A stretch of DNA of 64,000 nt from Mesorhabditis belari (GCA_958450365.1 CAUEEP010000916.1:1248001-1312000); one strand, 5' to 3'. Counted from the stretch's first letter, positions 10,101 through 20,608 are shown. Notes: a model not told the origin generated them from the letters alone. Numbers and translations are program-made.

Positions 10101-11971
10101 AAGGAAGATCAAGTGGGCAAGGTGGCCAAATGGCATTCGCTGTAAACCATTCGACGCAGAATTTCACGCTGATTCCGAATCTGCTTTCCGTTTTTGCAAA
10201 ATGGTTTTCTATAAAAAGTTATACGAGTTTAAAGTTTCGCAAAGGTATTTTCGAACTCAAGTTCAAATTATGATAATTTAGTTTCTAAAAAGCGTTTCAA
10301 AAGCACCGGTAGCCGAGTGGTAGTGGGTCAGCATGAGAAGCGAACTGGTTCGACTTCTCTGGTTCGACTTCTCTGGTTCGACTTCTCTGGTTCGACTTCT
10401 CTGGTTCGACTTCTCTGGTTCGACTTCTCTGGTTCGACTTCTCTGGTTCGACTTCTCTGGTTCGACTTCTCTGGTTCGACTTCTCTGGTTCGACTCCCCC
10501 TTCATCTTTTCTTTTTTCCTTTGACCGATAGAGTAGCGCATATCAAAAACTGAAACCATCATCGGCATCAGAAATTCTGCGTCGAATGGTATATATCACA
10601 TGCCATTTGGCCACCATGCCCACTTGACCTTCCTTGGGAACAAAGCTTTACATTACAAAATTCAACGTTTGACCTGTTATCGTTAAACTGTAAAGGTAAC
10701 ACGATAAGCTCTGCCTTACTACAGTATGCCTAATCAAGATTTTTAGCCAGTCTATTAAAATAGCTAATAAATAGGCTTGAGAACATAGCTTTTCCATTAC
10801 AAAATTCAACTCTGACCTTTAAATTAAAGCTATACTGTTGTTTTCGATCCAAAATGTCTTGAACAAGCGTCGGAATGTACATGCCAGCTGAATATCCAAT
10901 TTTAATTGTTATATTATGGAAAAACCTACCGTACGACTCTCCCGTGATATAGAAATCGTTCTTTTGATATTGGGAGAACTCGGTGAAGAAAGCTTTCAAA
11001 GCATCCCAATTCTCTGAGGCTGTCTAAAGGCCTAATTTCAGCCAAGCAAACCGTTCCTCAGTAGTATAGTGGTTAGTATCCGCGTCTGTCACATGCGAGA
11101 CCCGGGTTCAATTCCCGGCCGGGGAGAAATCATTTTTCTTTTTCGAAAATTTACCCGATTATCTCCAGTGAACAGATTTTGATCTTTCGAGTACGAGTAG
11201 CCGACCCCGACTGGGGACTCAAAAATCAACAAGGATGCGTTATTATTCCAACTGTACGGATTCAAATTTAACGTGGCTCCATCAGAATTGATCTAAAGTT
11301 ATTGTAGTTTGATTTCTTGAAGAAATAAACCTGAAATGGGCCGAGTTCTTCAAAAAGAGCCGAGATTCCCGAGCAGCCAGGTCCTCCCGTTAACCAGAGA
11401 ATCACAGGGTCAGTTGAGGGATTGTTTTTCGATTCAGTAAACCTAAGTGATGGTATTTATTGTAGAAAAGTGACTTTTACAACATTTCATACAAATTTTA
11501 GAAATTTAGCTTGCCTTTTTCTGTCCTTTTTCTATTGCGTTTCTAAAAAGTGAATAATTACAGGAAAGCTACCGTAGTTTTTTTTCTTTAGGTCCGTTCT
11601 ATTTTTGGTTTTGATTCCATTCATCGAATGATATCAAAAGGAGAGATTACGGCAATACAAATTGATCGTCTTTTAGGAAACAATTGTAAACCTGTGATAA
11701 GTAGTGCATAATTTATTGGATTTTTTTAAATTCTATTAGATTCTTTAAGCCAATTTATTCACTAAATCTATTCTGCCTTTTCATTTCCTATCACCGTACA
11801 AAACTGACTCGAAATCTCTCACCAATAGTGCATCTGATGATTTCCACTCTCGCCAACACTGTAATACCCGGAGTATTGCTTGAAAGTGACTGGCGGTTGA
11901 CCGGGAAGATTTGGCACCAAAATTGCGGATGTTAATCCCAAAAGATTGAGAAAAACGAGAGACCAAGCCAT
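7135..11971 (-). CDS. Serine carboxypeptidase (peptidase S10), copy 2
   Basis: Second S10 paralogue with the same 14 coding blocks as copy 1. It starts at the ATG at 11971, directly after a TTTCAGAA acceptor, and stops at 7135. The N-terminus ([16 protein letters not shown]) is a signal peptide. Motifs in order: [10 protein letters not shown], the nucleophile ITGESYAGMYIPT (Ala where copies 1 and 3 have Gly), GFAIGNG, the acid residue in [11 protein letters not shown], and [11 protein letters not shown] with the catalytic His. The C-terminus is FINDKKF. Introns carry a family A TIR element (7433-7830), a 12-bp array (8195-8300), a 20-bp-class array (9590-9742), a foldback element with a B-box array (10101-10636) and an antisense tRNA-Asp (11055-11126). 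Intact motifs suggest activity. It is the most diverged of the three, with a variant eighth block ([13 protein letters not shown]). Substrate cannot be predicted. Confidence 0.92.
7433..7830. mobile_element. TIR element, family A
   Basis: Termini ACCGTAAATACTGTAATAGT and its reverse complement enclose nested inverted segments (two copies of the 'gaccagtgtcgag' region and two of 'ggctattttttgatacc'). It can fold almost completely and has no ORF. It lies in the last intron of carboxypeptidase copy 2. Confidence 0.75.
8195..8300. repeat. Tandem array, 12-bp unit TTTATAGTACAG
   Basis: About nine near-perfect copies in an intron of carboxypeptidase copy 2. Open frames through it (KLYYKLYY / INCTINCT) are repeat artefacts. 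Confidence 0.9.
9590..9742. repeat. Tandem array of ATGGTTCCAAT / TTCGGATACAGTTCCAAT units
   Basis: A short-unit block ('ccaatatggtt') passes into a longer unit ('acggttcggatacagttcca'). It lies in an intron of carboxypeptidase copy 2. Related 'accaaatcggaacc' strings recur in the palindrome arms at 38.5 and 39.7 kb. Confidence 0.8.
10101..10636. mobile_element. Foldback element with about 35-65-bp inverted ends
   Basis: The left end 'aaggaagatcaagtgggcaa' is mirrored at the right end ('cttgaccttcctt', ending near 10636), and the match continues through 'ggtggccaaatggca' and 'attcgacgcagaat'. The interior holds a tRNA-like A box (GGTAGCCGAGTGGTAG at about 10309) and a tandem B-box array (10346-10497). 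A related interior ('cgctgattccgaatc') occurs at 47.48-47.54 kb, so the family is dispersed. No coding sequence was found. Confidence 0.65.
10346..10497 (+). repeat. Tandem array of B-box-like 14-mers (GGTTCGACTTCTCT)
   Basis: About eleven head-to-tail copies of a 14-bp unit. Its core GGTTCGACTTC matches the RNA polymerase III B-box consensus GGTTCGANNCC except at the last positions, and the last unit (GGTTCGACTCC) matches fully. An A-box-like sequence lies about 35 bp upstream, so a tRNA-like unit with an expanded B box is plausible. The 14-aa-periodic open frames on both strands come from the repeat. Confidence 0.8.
11055..11126 (+). tRNA. tRNA-Asp(GTC), acceptor-stem variant
   Basis: Same 72-nt gene as the other copies except for A at position 6 (TCCTCAG instead of TCCTCGG), which gives an A-C mismatch in the acceptor stem. 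The A and B boxes are intact. It lies antisense in the carboxypeptidase copy 2 intron at the position equivalent to the copies in genes 1 and 3. Confidence 0.92.
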
Positions 11972-12299
11972 TTCTGAAACAAAAAAAAATTGAGTAAAAA
12001 AGTTGAAATTTTGAAAAACGGAAGAATTGAAGCGAGTCGATTTTTTTTCAAATTCTTTTTTCACTCAGCCGCTTCACAAAAACGCGATAAGGACATTTTC
12101 CGACTTTTCCGAAATTGAAATTTTCCGACAAATCACGAAGATTACTTGGCAGTTGTTTTATTTTAAAATTCAGGAAAGTAAGACTGTACTTTGTGTTCAA
12201 AAGCAAAAGCGCAACCTTTCTACTACACTGAGATCTTCATTTTTCCTTCAGCAGCAATAGCAGCAATAAAGAATTCATTTAGAAATTCAGAAAAGAAAA
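11972..12299. other. Intergenic, no gene seen
   Basis: 5' flank of carboxypeptidase copy 2, AT-rich. The promoter presumably lies here but no specific element is recognisable. Confidence 0.4.
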
Positions 12300-12545
12300 T
12301 CTGTTCACTGGAGATAATCGGGTAAATTTTCGAAAAACAAAAATGGATTCTCCCCGGCCGGGAATTGAACCCGGGTCTCGCATGTGACAGACGCGGATAC
12401 TAACCACTATACTACCGAGGAACGGGGTTGTCTTTTGAAAACAAGCTTTTAGACAGCCTCAGAGAATTGGGATGCTTTGAAAGCTTTCTTCACTGATATC
12501 AAAAGAACGATTTCTACGTGACTGGAGAGTCGTACGGTGAGTTTA
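12300..12545 (+). pseudogene. Inverted carboxypeptidase fragment: exon end, intron with tRNA, next exon
   Basis: On the plus strand, CTGTTCACTGGAGATAATCGG followed by a GT donor is the end of the third S10 exon (LFTGDNR). An intron carrying a reverse-oriented tRNA-Asp (12350-12421) follows, then an AG acceptor and the next exon ([14 protein letters not shown]), ending at a donor after GESYG. Relative to the live copies, 11 bases are missing after 'cttcactga', which shifts the frame. It matches copy 2 on the left and copy 1 on the right. It is an inverted genomic duplicate that kept its splice sites, not a retrocopy. Confidence 0.88.
12350..12421 (-). tRNA. tRNA-Asp(GTC)
   Basis: Exact match to the majority 72-nt sequence, minus strand, anticodon GTC, with intact A and B boxes. 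It lies in the intron of the inverted carboxypeptidase fragment. Confidence 0.95.
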
Positions 12546-12788
12546 TATAAAAAGTAATCAATGGAAATCAATTGCTAATCAATTGATCATCCAAATTACC
12601 ATACTTGTAAACAATTCTCCTGCTAAAATTAAGCCTTTAGACCTCACATTACAAGTGAAACGTATTAGATTATTTGTTTGTGCTTTCTTGTCTTGAATTT
12701 TGTGTTTCTTTTAAATTAAACGATTCTTTTTCTTTTATATTTCTTTTCATAAATACAGATAATGTACAGCAAGATTTAATCACATTTC

Positions 12789-15700
12789 TTAGAATTTCTT
12801 GTTGTTGATAAACGCGTCGAGAATATAGGCGGCGGTGACGGGTTTGTCACCGGGAACGAGATGGCCGGCTCCCTGGAAATGTTGTGAAGAGTTATGATGA
12901 TTGAGTCATGGAAGATGTGTACTAGTAAATGCTAAGGATTAAGTAGCTACTAGAGATTCTAGATGGCAAAGAGATTCTAGATTGATATTGGCAGAACTGA
13001 AGAAAGTTTCAATCCTCCCCAGTTCTCGATCTAAAGGTTTAATATCAGCCAGGCCGAACGTTCCTCGGTAGTATAGTGGTTAGTATCCGCGTCTGTCACA
13101 TGCGAGACCCGGGTTCAATTCCCGGCCGGGGAGAAAGCTTTTTGTTTTACAGTAGTAAGTACTAGACATGAGGGGTATCGGCGTTGGGACCAACTCCTAA
13201 GTCTAGCAGCTGGAAAGTGCAAAGCCTAGTCTGAAGCCAGGATCTTTATTGTAGAAAAAGTGCTGAATATTAAAATCAATCCTCGAATTCACATACCTTC
13301 ACCGTGACGAATTTCAACTGTCCCCAATCGGTGATAAAACCGGCCACTTGACCACCGACGTGATAGGATCGCTTGGCAGCCACTTGCTAAAGGAATTATT
13401 TTGTTTAAATATGTTGTTTCTTGTACAAAGTACAGTAAGCACAGCACAAAGTACAGTAAGCACAGTACGAAGTACAGTAAGCACAGTAAGCACAGTACAA
13501 AGTACAGTAAGTACAGTAAGCACAGTACAAAGTACAGTAAGTACAGTACAAAGTACAGTAATCCTATAATATGCAGTAATCGATTTACCGTTAATCCAAG
13601 TCCGGCGGTGAACTTTTGACCGCCCATGAAATTGCACGCCATATCGATGTCTCCATAGTAAAGCATCACCTAAAATCGTTGTCTTATAGAATTTTAAAGT
13701 TTTATAAAATTTGAAATCAAGCAATTCAGCGATAAATCTCAAAACCTTGAGCCCGGCGCTGAGCGCATTTTTGACTTGCGACGAGACGTTGTCATATTGA
13801 CGGCGATACTCTTGCGAAACTTGGTCACTAAAATTTACTCTCTACACTCCAGTAAGACTTATTGCGGTAAGATTTATTGTACAGATGCCTTTAATTCATT
13901 TCCTATTCACCTGCAAATACTCCACGCTCCCAAGAGGCCGGGCACCGCGAAAGCCACTCGCACATCACGACGATTCATGTAAACCGTCACAGCTGACTCG
14001 TTTACGCACGGTGGGGTGCTCAACTAATAGGAAACGATTGGAATTAGTGGTGGAATCTCAATATGCGGTATAGCAAATCTTGTAGAGCTTGGAAAGACGA
14101 GTCGAATTGTGTAAAAATTAATTGCTTATGAGCAACAGTTGCTTGTAAACACACTAAAACTAGCTTACAAGTTTTTGCTAGATAATCTTATCGAGATTCC
14201 ACCGCGAACTCCAACCAGTTCCTTGTAAATAACAGAAATAAAATGAATGGTTCTGTTGGTTATTGTTGATTATGCTGTCCCTGGCTACAGTAGCATAGAT
14301 ACTAGAGTTTATAGGTGTCGACAAATACCGAAATCTTGCCTCTATCTTGCCTGTGTAGCAAAAAAAGGCCACGTTTCAGATTTAAAAGTGTCAGTCATGA
14401 AACCAGCCAATTTAATCATAAAAGTACAAGGATATTATTTTTTAGAGAATCTTTTCACCTTGTTTAATGTGTTTTTAAAAGTTTGAACAGTGAAACTTGG
14501 GTTTAGAGATTTCAGAGTACAGATTTCAGATTCACTGTAAGATTTCAACAAACTCCGAGCACTATAAATTTGTTGGCCAACTTCATAGACAAATGCAGAC
14601 AAATATAATTAACCGAATCTCTAGTTTTGCTAACCAATCCCAACCTGATGCGGTTGCACCCCATCGACAGGGCCGAATTTCCTCCTCAAATCGATTTGGT
14701 ATTGCTGAGCGAGGGCCGAATTGACACAATCACCGTACATATTGTACGGATTCAAGCCACCTCGCCTAAATGAAAAACAAATTTTTCTTTAAACTTTCAA
14801 CCTACCATGCCATATTTACAGCGTTGTTTACGAAAGAGCCACAGAAATCAAAACCCTAAATAGAGAATTGCTATTAGGTTGGAAAGAAAGTTCTCGGCAA
14901 AAGTTTGAACAGTGATTTCTCAAAAATGAAGCCATGAATTCTTTTCAGATTTTTTGATAAATTTTACTGATATTTCAAAAAGTTTTTAACAAAAAAAAAT
15001 CGGAGTGGGCTTCCGGTAAAAAAAGAGATTTTTTTCAGCGGAAGTGACTTGCTCACTTTTTGAGTGATCAGCCTTTAGACAAGTTTTTAATGGGTTAATG
15101 AATAGGCAATGGGTCTCATTCAAAACCTAAAATCAAGTACTTAAAATAGGGAAAATTTGTGATTAAGGCAAATTTTGTGATTAAGGCAAATTAATGCTTT
15201 AACTTTTCAAAATGAACAGTATTTTAGCAAACACTCATTGCCAAGAAGATGACACGAGAAAATGATTTTTTTTTAAAATACAGCTTCTTTCTAAAAGAAT
15301 TTTTGGTCAATAATAGAGATTATAGAGCGTATTGCTCATTTTGTGCTAGCTTTATCTCATAAGGAATCGTTTTTCTGATGCAAAAAGTGAGCTGAAAGCT
15401 TAAGCTGGAAAATAATAATTTTTCAAAAATCACTAAAATTTTAAGGGAAAGGTGCATTCATTTCTTGTCCAAAAATAGAGTTTATAGAGCGTATTGCTCA
15501 TTTATGCTAGCTTTATCTAGCTCATAAGGAAATGTTTTTCTGGTGCAAAAAGTTGAATTCAAGCTGAAAAATAAGAACTTTTCAAAAATCTCATTTTATG
15601 CAAAAGCTTCACTCATTTTTTACTCATTTTTTTACGAGTAATTTCTTGGAGTCCGCTTGTAAATAATAGAAGAAAATATTCTTAAATTAGTGGATTTGCT

Positions 15701-17845
15701 TTTTAAGAAATTCCATTCAAACATTTTCCGAGAATTTTCTTTCCAACTTAATATAAAAGCTCTGAAATCTTTACATTCATGTTATGAAACGGGCAATCGT
15801 CCATATTCCCATTTGTGCAGCATTGCGTTTGCGCCTTTTGATATTGCCTAAATTTTGTCGGTCGTAAACGCACGCTTTCTACACAGTCAAGCCAACGAAC
15901 TTGCTCGGCTTAATTACGCTTAATCGGCTTAATCTCTAGATCTTCTAGATCTCTAGATCTTCTAGGTCTCTAGATCTTCTAGATCTCTAGATCTTCTAGA
16001 TCTCTAGATCTTCTAGATCTCTAGATCTTCTAGATCTCTAGATCTTCTAGATCTCTAGATCTTCTAGATCTCTAGATCTTCTAGATCTCTAGATCTTCTA
16101 GATCTCTAGATCTTCTAGATCTCTAGGTCTTCTAGATCTCTAGATCTTTTAGATCTCTAGATCTTTTAGATCTCTAGATCTTTTAGATCTCTAGAATTTC
16201 TCTAGATCTTTTAGATCTCTAGAATTTCTCTAAATCTAAAATTATGACTATAGCTTTTTTTTTCACTAACAGTTGATCAATTAATCCATGCTTGTGCGTG
16301 AATTGAACAAGTCCATCCGTATCAGTGTCAGCAGAAACAAGACCGTTTCCAATTGCAAAACCCTGAAAAACAAAATTTACTTGCAAAATTCGAAATCCCA
16401 ATCAATTTCTTACCTTAATATTGATTTGAAATTGGCTTTGCCGATCGAGAATCGTTTGAGCCAACGTTGGCACATAAACTCCGCCTAAAATTTGTTTACA
16501 AGTATGGTAATTTGGATGATCAATTGATTAACAATTGATTTGCATTGATTACTTTTTATATAAACTCACCGTACGACTCTCCCGTGATATAGAAATCATT
16601 CTTTTGATATTGGGAGAACTCGGTGAAGAAAGCTTTCAATCCTTCCCAATTCTCTGAGGCTGTCTAAAAGCTTGTTTTCAACAGACAACAGACAACTGAA
16701 CTTTGGTGAAATTTTGATTGTTAACTAACAAGTTAGAAGTTAAGAAATGAAATGGATACTGCTCGATCAATCACTTTTAATTTTAGCTCTCTGAATTTCT
16801 TCTAAAACAAGAAATCATTCATTTAATATTTAGAGAAATCGGTGAAGAAAGCTTTCATTCCTGTTCAGGCTGTCTAAAAGCTTGTTTTCAACAGACAACC
16901 CTCGTTCCTCGGTAGTATAGTGGTTAGTATCCGCGTCTGTCACATGCGAGACCCGGGTTCAATTCCCGGCCGGGGAGATTTTTTTTTGGCTTTTGCTTTT
17001 AACTGATTACTTTAACTTTAACTTTTAAACCTGATCATCTCCTGTTCGAACATTTCCATCCTTTGAGTAGGAATAGCCGACACCGGCCGGTGACTCGAAC
17101 ACCAGCATTGAAGCGTTTCTGTTCCAGCTGTACGGGTTTAGCGAGAGTGATGCGCCGTCACCGTTTACCTAAATTTAGGCATTGATTATACATTGCTTTG
17201 ATTAACTAACTGATATGAGTAAATTATGTAAACTTTCCACTACCGTAAATGCTGTAATAAAGCGACCCACTATAGGAGCGTCGCGTACTTCGACCACTTT
17301 TCAAACATTTTTTTTAAGAGCTGGTTAATGGTAAAAACATGTGTTATATCTCAAAGATTCACCTATCCCCTCTGCTTTAATTTGATACCTAAGCGTGCAG
17401 AAACAAACGTACTAGTGTCGAGATATGAGCATTCGTTTGAGAGTAAACCTAGACTACGCGACACTCCTATAGTGGGGCCGCTCTATTACAGCGTTTACGG
17501 TATCTTGCTTACGGTATCTTTTAAAGCTTTTAAGGCTTACTGTGAAAGGTCCCCATTCGCCGAAAACCGCCGAGAAACCTGAGCAACCGGGTCCACCAGT
17601 CAGCCACAACAAAACTGGATCAGTGGAGGGATTGTTTTGAGATTCCAAGAACCTTAAAGACAATAAATATAAATCTTTAGCTGAAGTTGAAGTTACCAAT
17701 AATGAAGTTGATGATTTCCATTTGTTCCCACTGAGTAATAGTCGGAATATTGTTTGAATTTGACGGGTGGTTGATTGGGAAGATTTGGGATGAGAACGGC
17801 TGAGGTAAAGCCCAAGAAAATGAGAAATAATGGCAGATGGGCCAT
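12789..17845 (-). CDS. Serine carboxypeptidase (peptidase S10), copy 3
   Basis: Third tandem S10 gene with the same 14-block exon layout. It starts at the ATG at 17845, just after a CACTTCAGAA acceptor, and stops at 12789. The N-terminus [16 protein letters not shown] is a signal peptide. Motifs in order: [10 protein letters not shown], the nucleophile TGESYGGVYVPT, GFAIGNG, the acid residue in [11 protein letters not shown], and the His in [11 protein letters not shown] (Leu where copies 1 and 2 have Met). The C-terminus is FINNKKF. Introns are large and repeat-filled: a family A variant (17241-17502), an antisense tRNA-Asp (16906-16977), a TCTAGATCT array (15937-16235), a roughly 890-bp AT-rich intron with a partial internal duplication (about 15310-15370 and 15475-15545), a 20-bp array (13421-13560), and a second tRNA-Asp cassette in the last intron (12981-13133). 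It is probably a functional secreted or lysosomal carboxypeptidase. Confidence 0.92.
12981..13036 (-). pseudogene. Decayed carboxypeptidase exon piece next to tRNA-Asp
   Basis: The stretch 'gatattggcagaactgaaga' through 'ctaaagg' aligns to the live exon ('gatattgggagaactcggtg' and following, coding the stretch before TGESY) but has small deletions. It lies just 5' of the tRNA-Asp at 13062, in the same relative order as in the functional introns. The tRNA therefore arrived in this last intron together with exon sequence. Confidence 0.75.
13062..13133 (+). tRNA. tRNA-Asp(GTC)
   Basis: Majority 72-nt sequence with anticodon GTC, in the last intron of carboxypeptidase copy 3. This is a second, non-equivalent intron position compared with the other intronic copies. 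Confidence 0.95.
13421..13560. repeat. Tandem array of AAGTACAGTAAGCACAGTAC units
   Basis: Mixed 10- and 20-bp units (AAGTACAGTA, AGCACAGTAC) in an intron of carboxypeptidase copy 3. Open frames through it on both strands are artefacts. Confidence 0.9.
15937..16235. repeat. Tandem array, 18-bp unit of TCTAGATCTTC/TCTAGATC
   Basis: About 16 units of alternating 'atcttctag' and 'atctctag', rich in XbaI- and BglII-like palindromes. Because the unit is self-complementary, the array can form hairpins. The last units drift to 'atcttttag'. It lies in an intron of carboxypeptidase copy 3. Confidence 0.92.
16906..16977 (+). tRNA. tRNA-Asp(GTC)
   Basis: Majority 72-nt sequence, anticodon GTC, antisense in the carboxypeptidase copy 3 intron equivalent to the tRNA-bearing introns of copies 1 and 2. 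Between the tRNA and the live exon lies a second partial exon copy (about 16835-16880, 'cggtgaagaaagctttcatt'). Confidence 0.96.
17241..17502. mobile_element. TIR element, family A variant
   Basis: Ends ACCGTAAATGCTGTAATA and its mirror with GCGTTTACGGT. The inner part is shared with family A in outline ('gtcgcgtact', 'gtgtcgagat') but diverged ('cgacccactataggagcgtc'). It lies in intron 2 of carboxypeptidase copy 3. Confidence 0.65.
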
Positions 17846-17954
17846 TTCTGAAGTGATATTAATTTTAAAAAAAACACAGCACAATCAAAAAGCTGCATAA
17901 AGTTTCAATTTGAGTCAAATTTTGGATATAATCTTGATCAGAAGAAGCCAGGAG

Positions 17955-18058
17955 ATCTTGGCAATGTTAAGCTCTTGGCAATGTTAAGCTCTTGGCAATG
18001 TTACGCTCTTGGCAATGTTACGCTCTTGGCAATGTTAAGCTCTTGGCAATGTTAAGCT
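17955..18058. repeat. Tandem array, 17-bp unit GCTCTTGGCAATGTTAA
   Basis: Six units (two with 'acgctc') upstream of carboxypeptidase copy 3. A short string 'aatctttaaggcttactgtg' just after the array duplicates part of an intron of copy 3. Confidence 0.9.
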
Positions 18059-18690
18059 CAACTTATCTTGAAATCTTTAAGGCTTACTGTGAAAATCTTT
18101 AAGGAAAAGATGAAAAAGTTCAAGACTTTGCCATTCTTTTCATGTTTAAACCAGATTCTTGTTAATAATCTCAAAGAAATTTCTTACAGTTATGGTTCTC
18201 AATTTATGGTTTCACAGAAGAACAAAGAGATAAATTTGATTGAGAGTCGAAAATTTCTTTTTATGTCTATCACCTGAAAATAGAAAAAGATAAGAAGCAG
18301 CGCCAAATTTCCGCAAGAAAAACGTCACTGACTGACCCGTTTGAGCAAAGAATAAAGAGCTAAGCCCGAGTATGATAGGCGACGAAAAATGAAGATAAAG
18401 TTTGAAATTTGAAACGGAACTTGAAAAGCCTACAAAATCACATCAGAATTCGGAGAAGTGAACTTTGGATTGCGCGTGGAGTTGACTGAGAAGAATATTT
18501 AAGGGATTCGCCAAAAATGAGAACAATTACACGATGCAAGATGGAGAATGCAAAGAATTGTGATGATGTTTAGCCAACAAATCAGTTTGCGAAGGTTTAT
18601 GACTCATAATTTATGAGTAAACGGGTAGAATAGATCACATTTCAAATGATATTAATTATTTAAACTTGTTTTAAAAAAACAAAAAATTTT

Positions 18691-18762
18691 CTCCCCGGCC
18701 GGGAATTGAACCCGGGTCTCGCATGTGACAGACGCGGATACTAACCACTATACTACCGAGGA
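18691..18762 (-). tRNA. tRNA-Asp(GTC)
   Basis: Majority 72-nt sequence on the minus strand. It is intergenic, followed (plus direction) by a decayed carboxypeptidase exon. Confidence 0.95.
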
Positions 18763-18789
18763 ATGATTGGAGGGGCTGAAAAGTGGCTT

Positions 18790-18875
18790 TTAAACAGCGT
18801 AGAACCGGAAAGGAATGAAAGCTTTCTTCACCGATTTCTCTAAATATTAAATGAATGATTTCTTGTTTTAGAGGA
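18790..18875 (+). pseudogene. Decayed carboxypeptidase exon beside tRNA-Asp
   Basis: 'ttttaaacagcgtagaaccg' through 'gaaagctttcttcaccgatt' and 'gaatgatttcttg' follows the live exon (acceptor, TASENW..., ALKAFFTEF..., NDFY) with indels. The order and orientation relative to the tRNA match the inverted fragment at 12.3 kb. Confidence 0.8.
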
Positions 18876-18879
18876 GACT

Positions 18880-19597
18880 ATCGAGGAACGGTGTGTGCTG
18901 CTTAAATTAAGATTTTAAAGACAGTAGCCTGTCCTGAAGTGGCTAAAAGCCAAGGCTCTTAGGCCTGCAAGCCAGAGCCCAGCCAAAAATCGAATCAGGG
19001 CTTTTTGTGGCCAGGGACCTTAGGGTTTAGTAAGCCAAGTCAGAGCCAGAGCTGATCAAAAGCCAAGCTCAAAAAGGTTTATAGGACAAGCCGGTAGGCC
19101 TCAAGTTGACCTTCTGACTTAGCCTTGCTCTTCCTATCATTTTTCAGCTTTAATTGAAGAAAGCTTCCCGCTAGTTTTCGATCTTTCTACCGACATCATC
19201 GTACGATGATTCAGCCCTTTTTGTGTTGAAAAGAAATGGTGAGAAAAGTGAAAAGAATGGGAAGTTGAAAGCTTTCACACTGACCCGATGAATGCACCAC
19301 TTTTCTTTGTGTTTACCTCAACCACGAGCTGTTGCTGATTCACAGAGTTTTCTCGACTTGAGGGGCCTTCACTTTTCTAACATTATTTCAATTCTTGTCC
19401 GTTTTTGCTTGATTTTATGCTGTTCATTATGTCTTTACGTATTTGATTCTGGTACTAGTTCGAATTTAGATTTGTTTCTGGGTATTTATTTCATCAAATT
19501 ACATCGTTTAAACTCTGAAATGATTTATGAAATCAATTCAAAACAAAACTTTGGTTATTTCTAAAATAACAAAGAAACTTTGGTGGTTAGAAGAGTT
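18880..19597. other. Intergenic, no gene seen
   Basis: Contains 'agccaag/gccagag' degenerate repeats near 18950-19060 and no coherent exon set. A 90-aa plus-strand open frame at 19292-19564 lacks splice or coding signals I trust. Confidence 0.4.
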
Positions 19598-19833
19598 GGT
19601 ACTTGTGGAGTATCGGGGGTCTTTCAATATCCGGGGCGGAGGGTAAAATTTTAAGATCCGGTGGGGTAAAATTTTATATACGTTATACACGACCCCTTTT
19701 AAAGATATTCAACCGTTTAGATGATTTGGTGGCAAATTCCCTTCAAATGTAAAGATATTCAATTTATTGAGGTTGGTTTTTGAAAGTTTACCCCGGATCT
19801 TAAAATTTTACCCCCGGATACTCCACAAGTACC
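19598..19833. mobile_element. Short TIR element with about 55-bp arms
   Basis: 'ggtacttgtggagtatcggg' at 19598 is mirrored by 'ggatactccacaagtacc' ending at 19833. The arms continue through 'gggtaaaattttaagatccg'. It is 236 bp long with no ORF, a MITE. Confidence 0.8.
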
Positions 19834-20608
19834 GAAGGGTTAAAATTAGCTTCTCCCAATCATTAAAGTTTCAATTTTTTAATTCAATTTTAAAAAAATC
19901 TTTATATCTCAACACCAATTCCGAATGCCGGTAAACCGCATGAGTTTTTGCCAAAAAAAACGTGAGCGGTATTGGTGCGCAAAGAGAAATCAGTAGCGGA
20001 CGATCCGGTATTTTTTTCTTTTGCGTTGGACTCTTTTTTGTACACAAAAGGAGGAGAACCTGAAAATAAAGAGACCAAGTGGTGAAAAGAAAATCGGAAA
20101 ACGGAAAACGGAAAAGAAAATGGCCAGATAGACATACCATCGCTTTTGACGTGATTCCATTCTTCTTTTCAAGTATCATTCAACTTTTTTTTGAGTTGAG
20201 CTAACTTCAACTCAAAATTCAACTTGCCAACTTTGTGCTGAAATTTCTGAAATCAATTTACTGAAATGCATTCTTTCTAGAGCACTAAAGTCTGATCAAA
20301 TGTTTTTAGTTACAGTAATCAAATTTACATAGTAATCTATAATAAAAGATCAAAAGATAGTGTGCCAGAAGCTTTACGTTTATAAATTTTAAGCCTAAAT
20401 TGCTCAAAGAAAAAACTAGGTAGCTTTTTCAAAGAGAAACTTTTTCTAAAAGACAGATAGTTACCGTAATCTTTAGTTTTTAGTTAATGTACTTAGTTGT
20501 AAAAGATTACGGTAGCTTCGACATTACTAGAGCATTACTAGCTTAGTAATCTATAATAAAAGATCAAAAGATAATGTTTAAATTATCCACCTTTTATCAG
20601 ATTACTGT

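Noticed and set aside
10278..10568. Frames reading [14 protein letters not shown] and [14 protein letters not shown]
   Set aside because: Both strands of a 14-bp array translate to 14-residue periods. Not proteins.
13289..13742. Minus-strand frames of 126 and 142 aa
   Set aside because: They fuse true carboxypeptidase exons with the TACAGTA intron array; the splice sites at the exon ends remove the array.
19871..20179. Possible minus-strand terminal exon (SPPFVYKKESNA..., ending FGIGVEI)
   Set aside because: An acceptor is present, but three frames are open and no upstream exon joins in phase. Not enough support.
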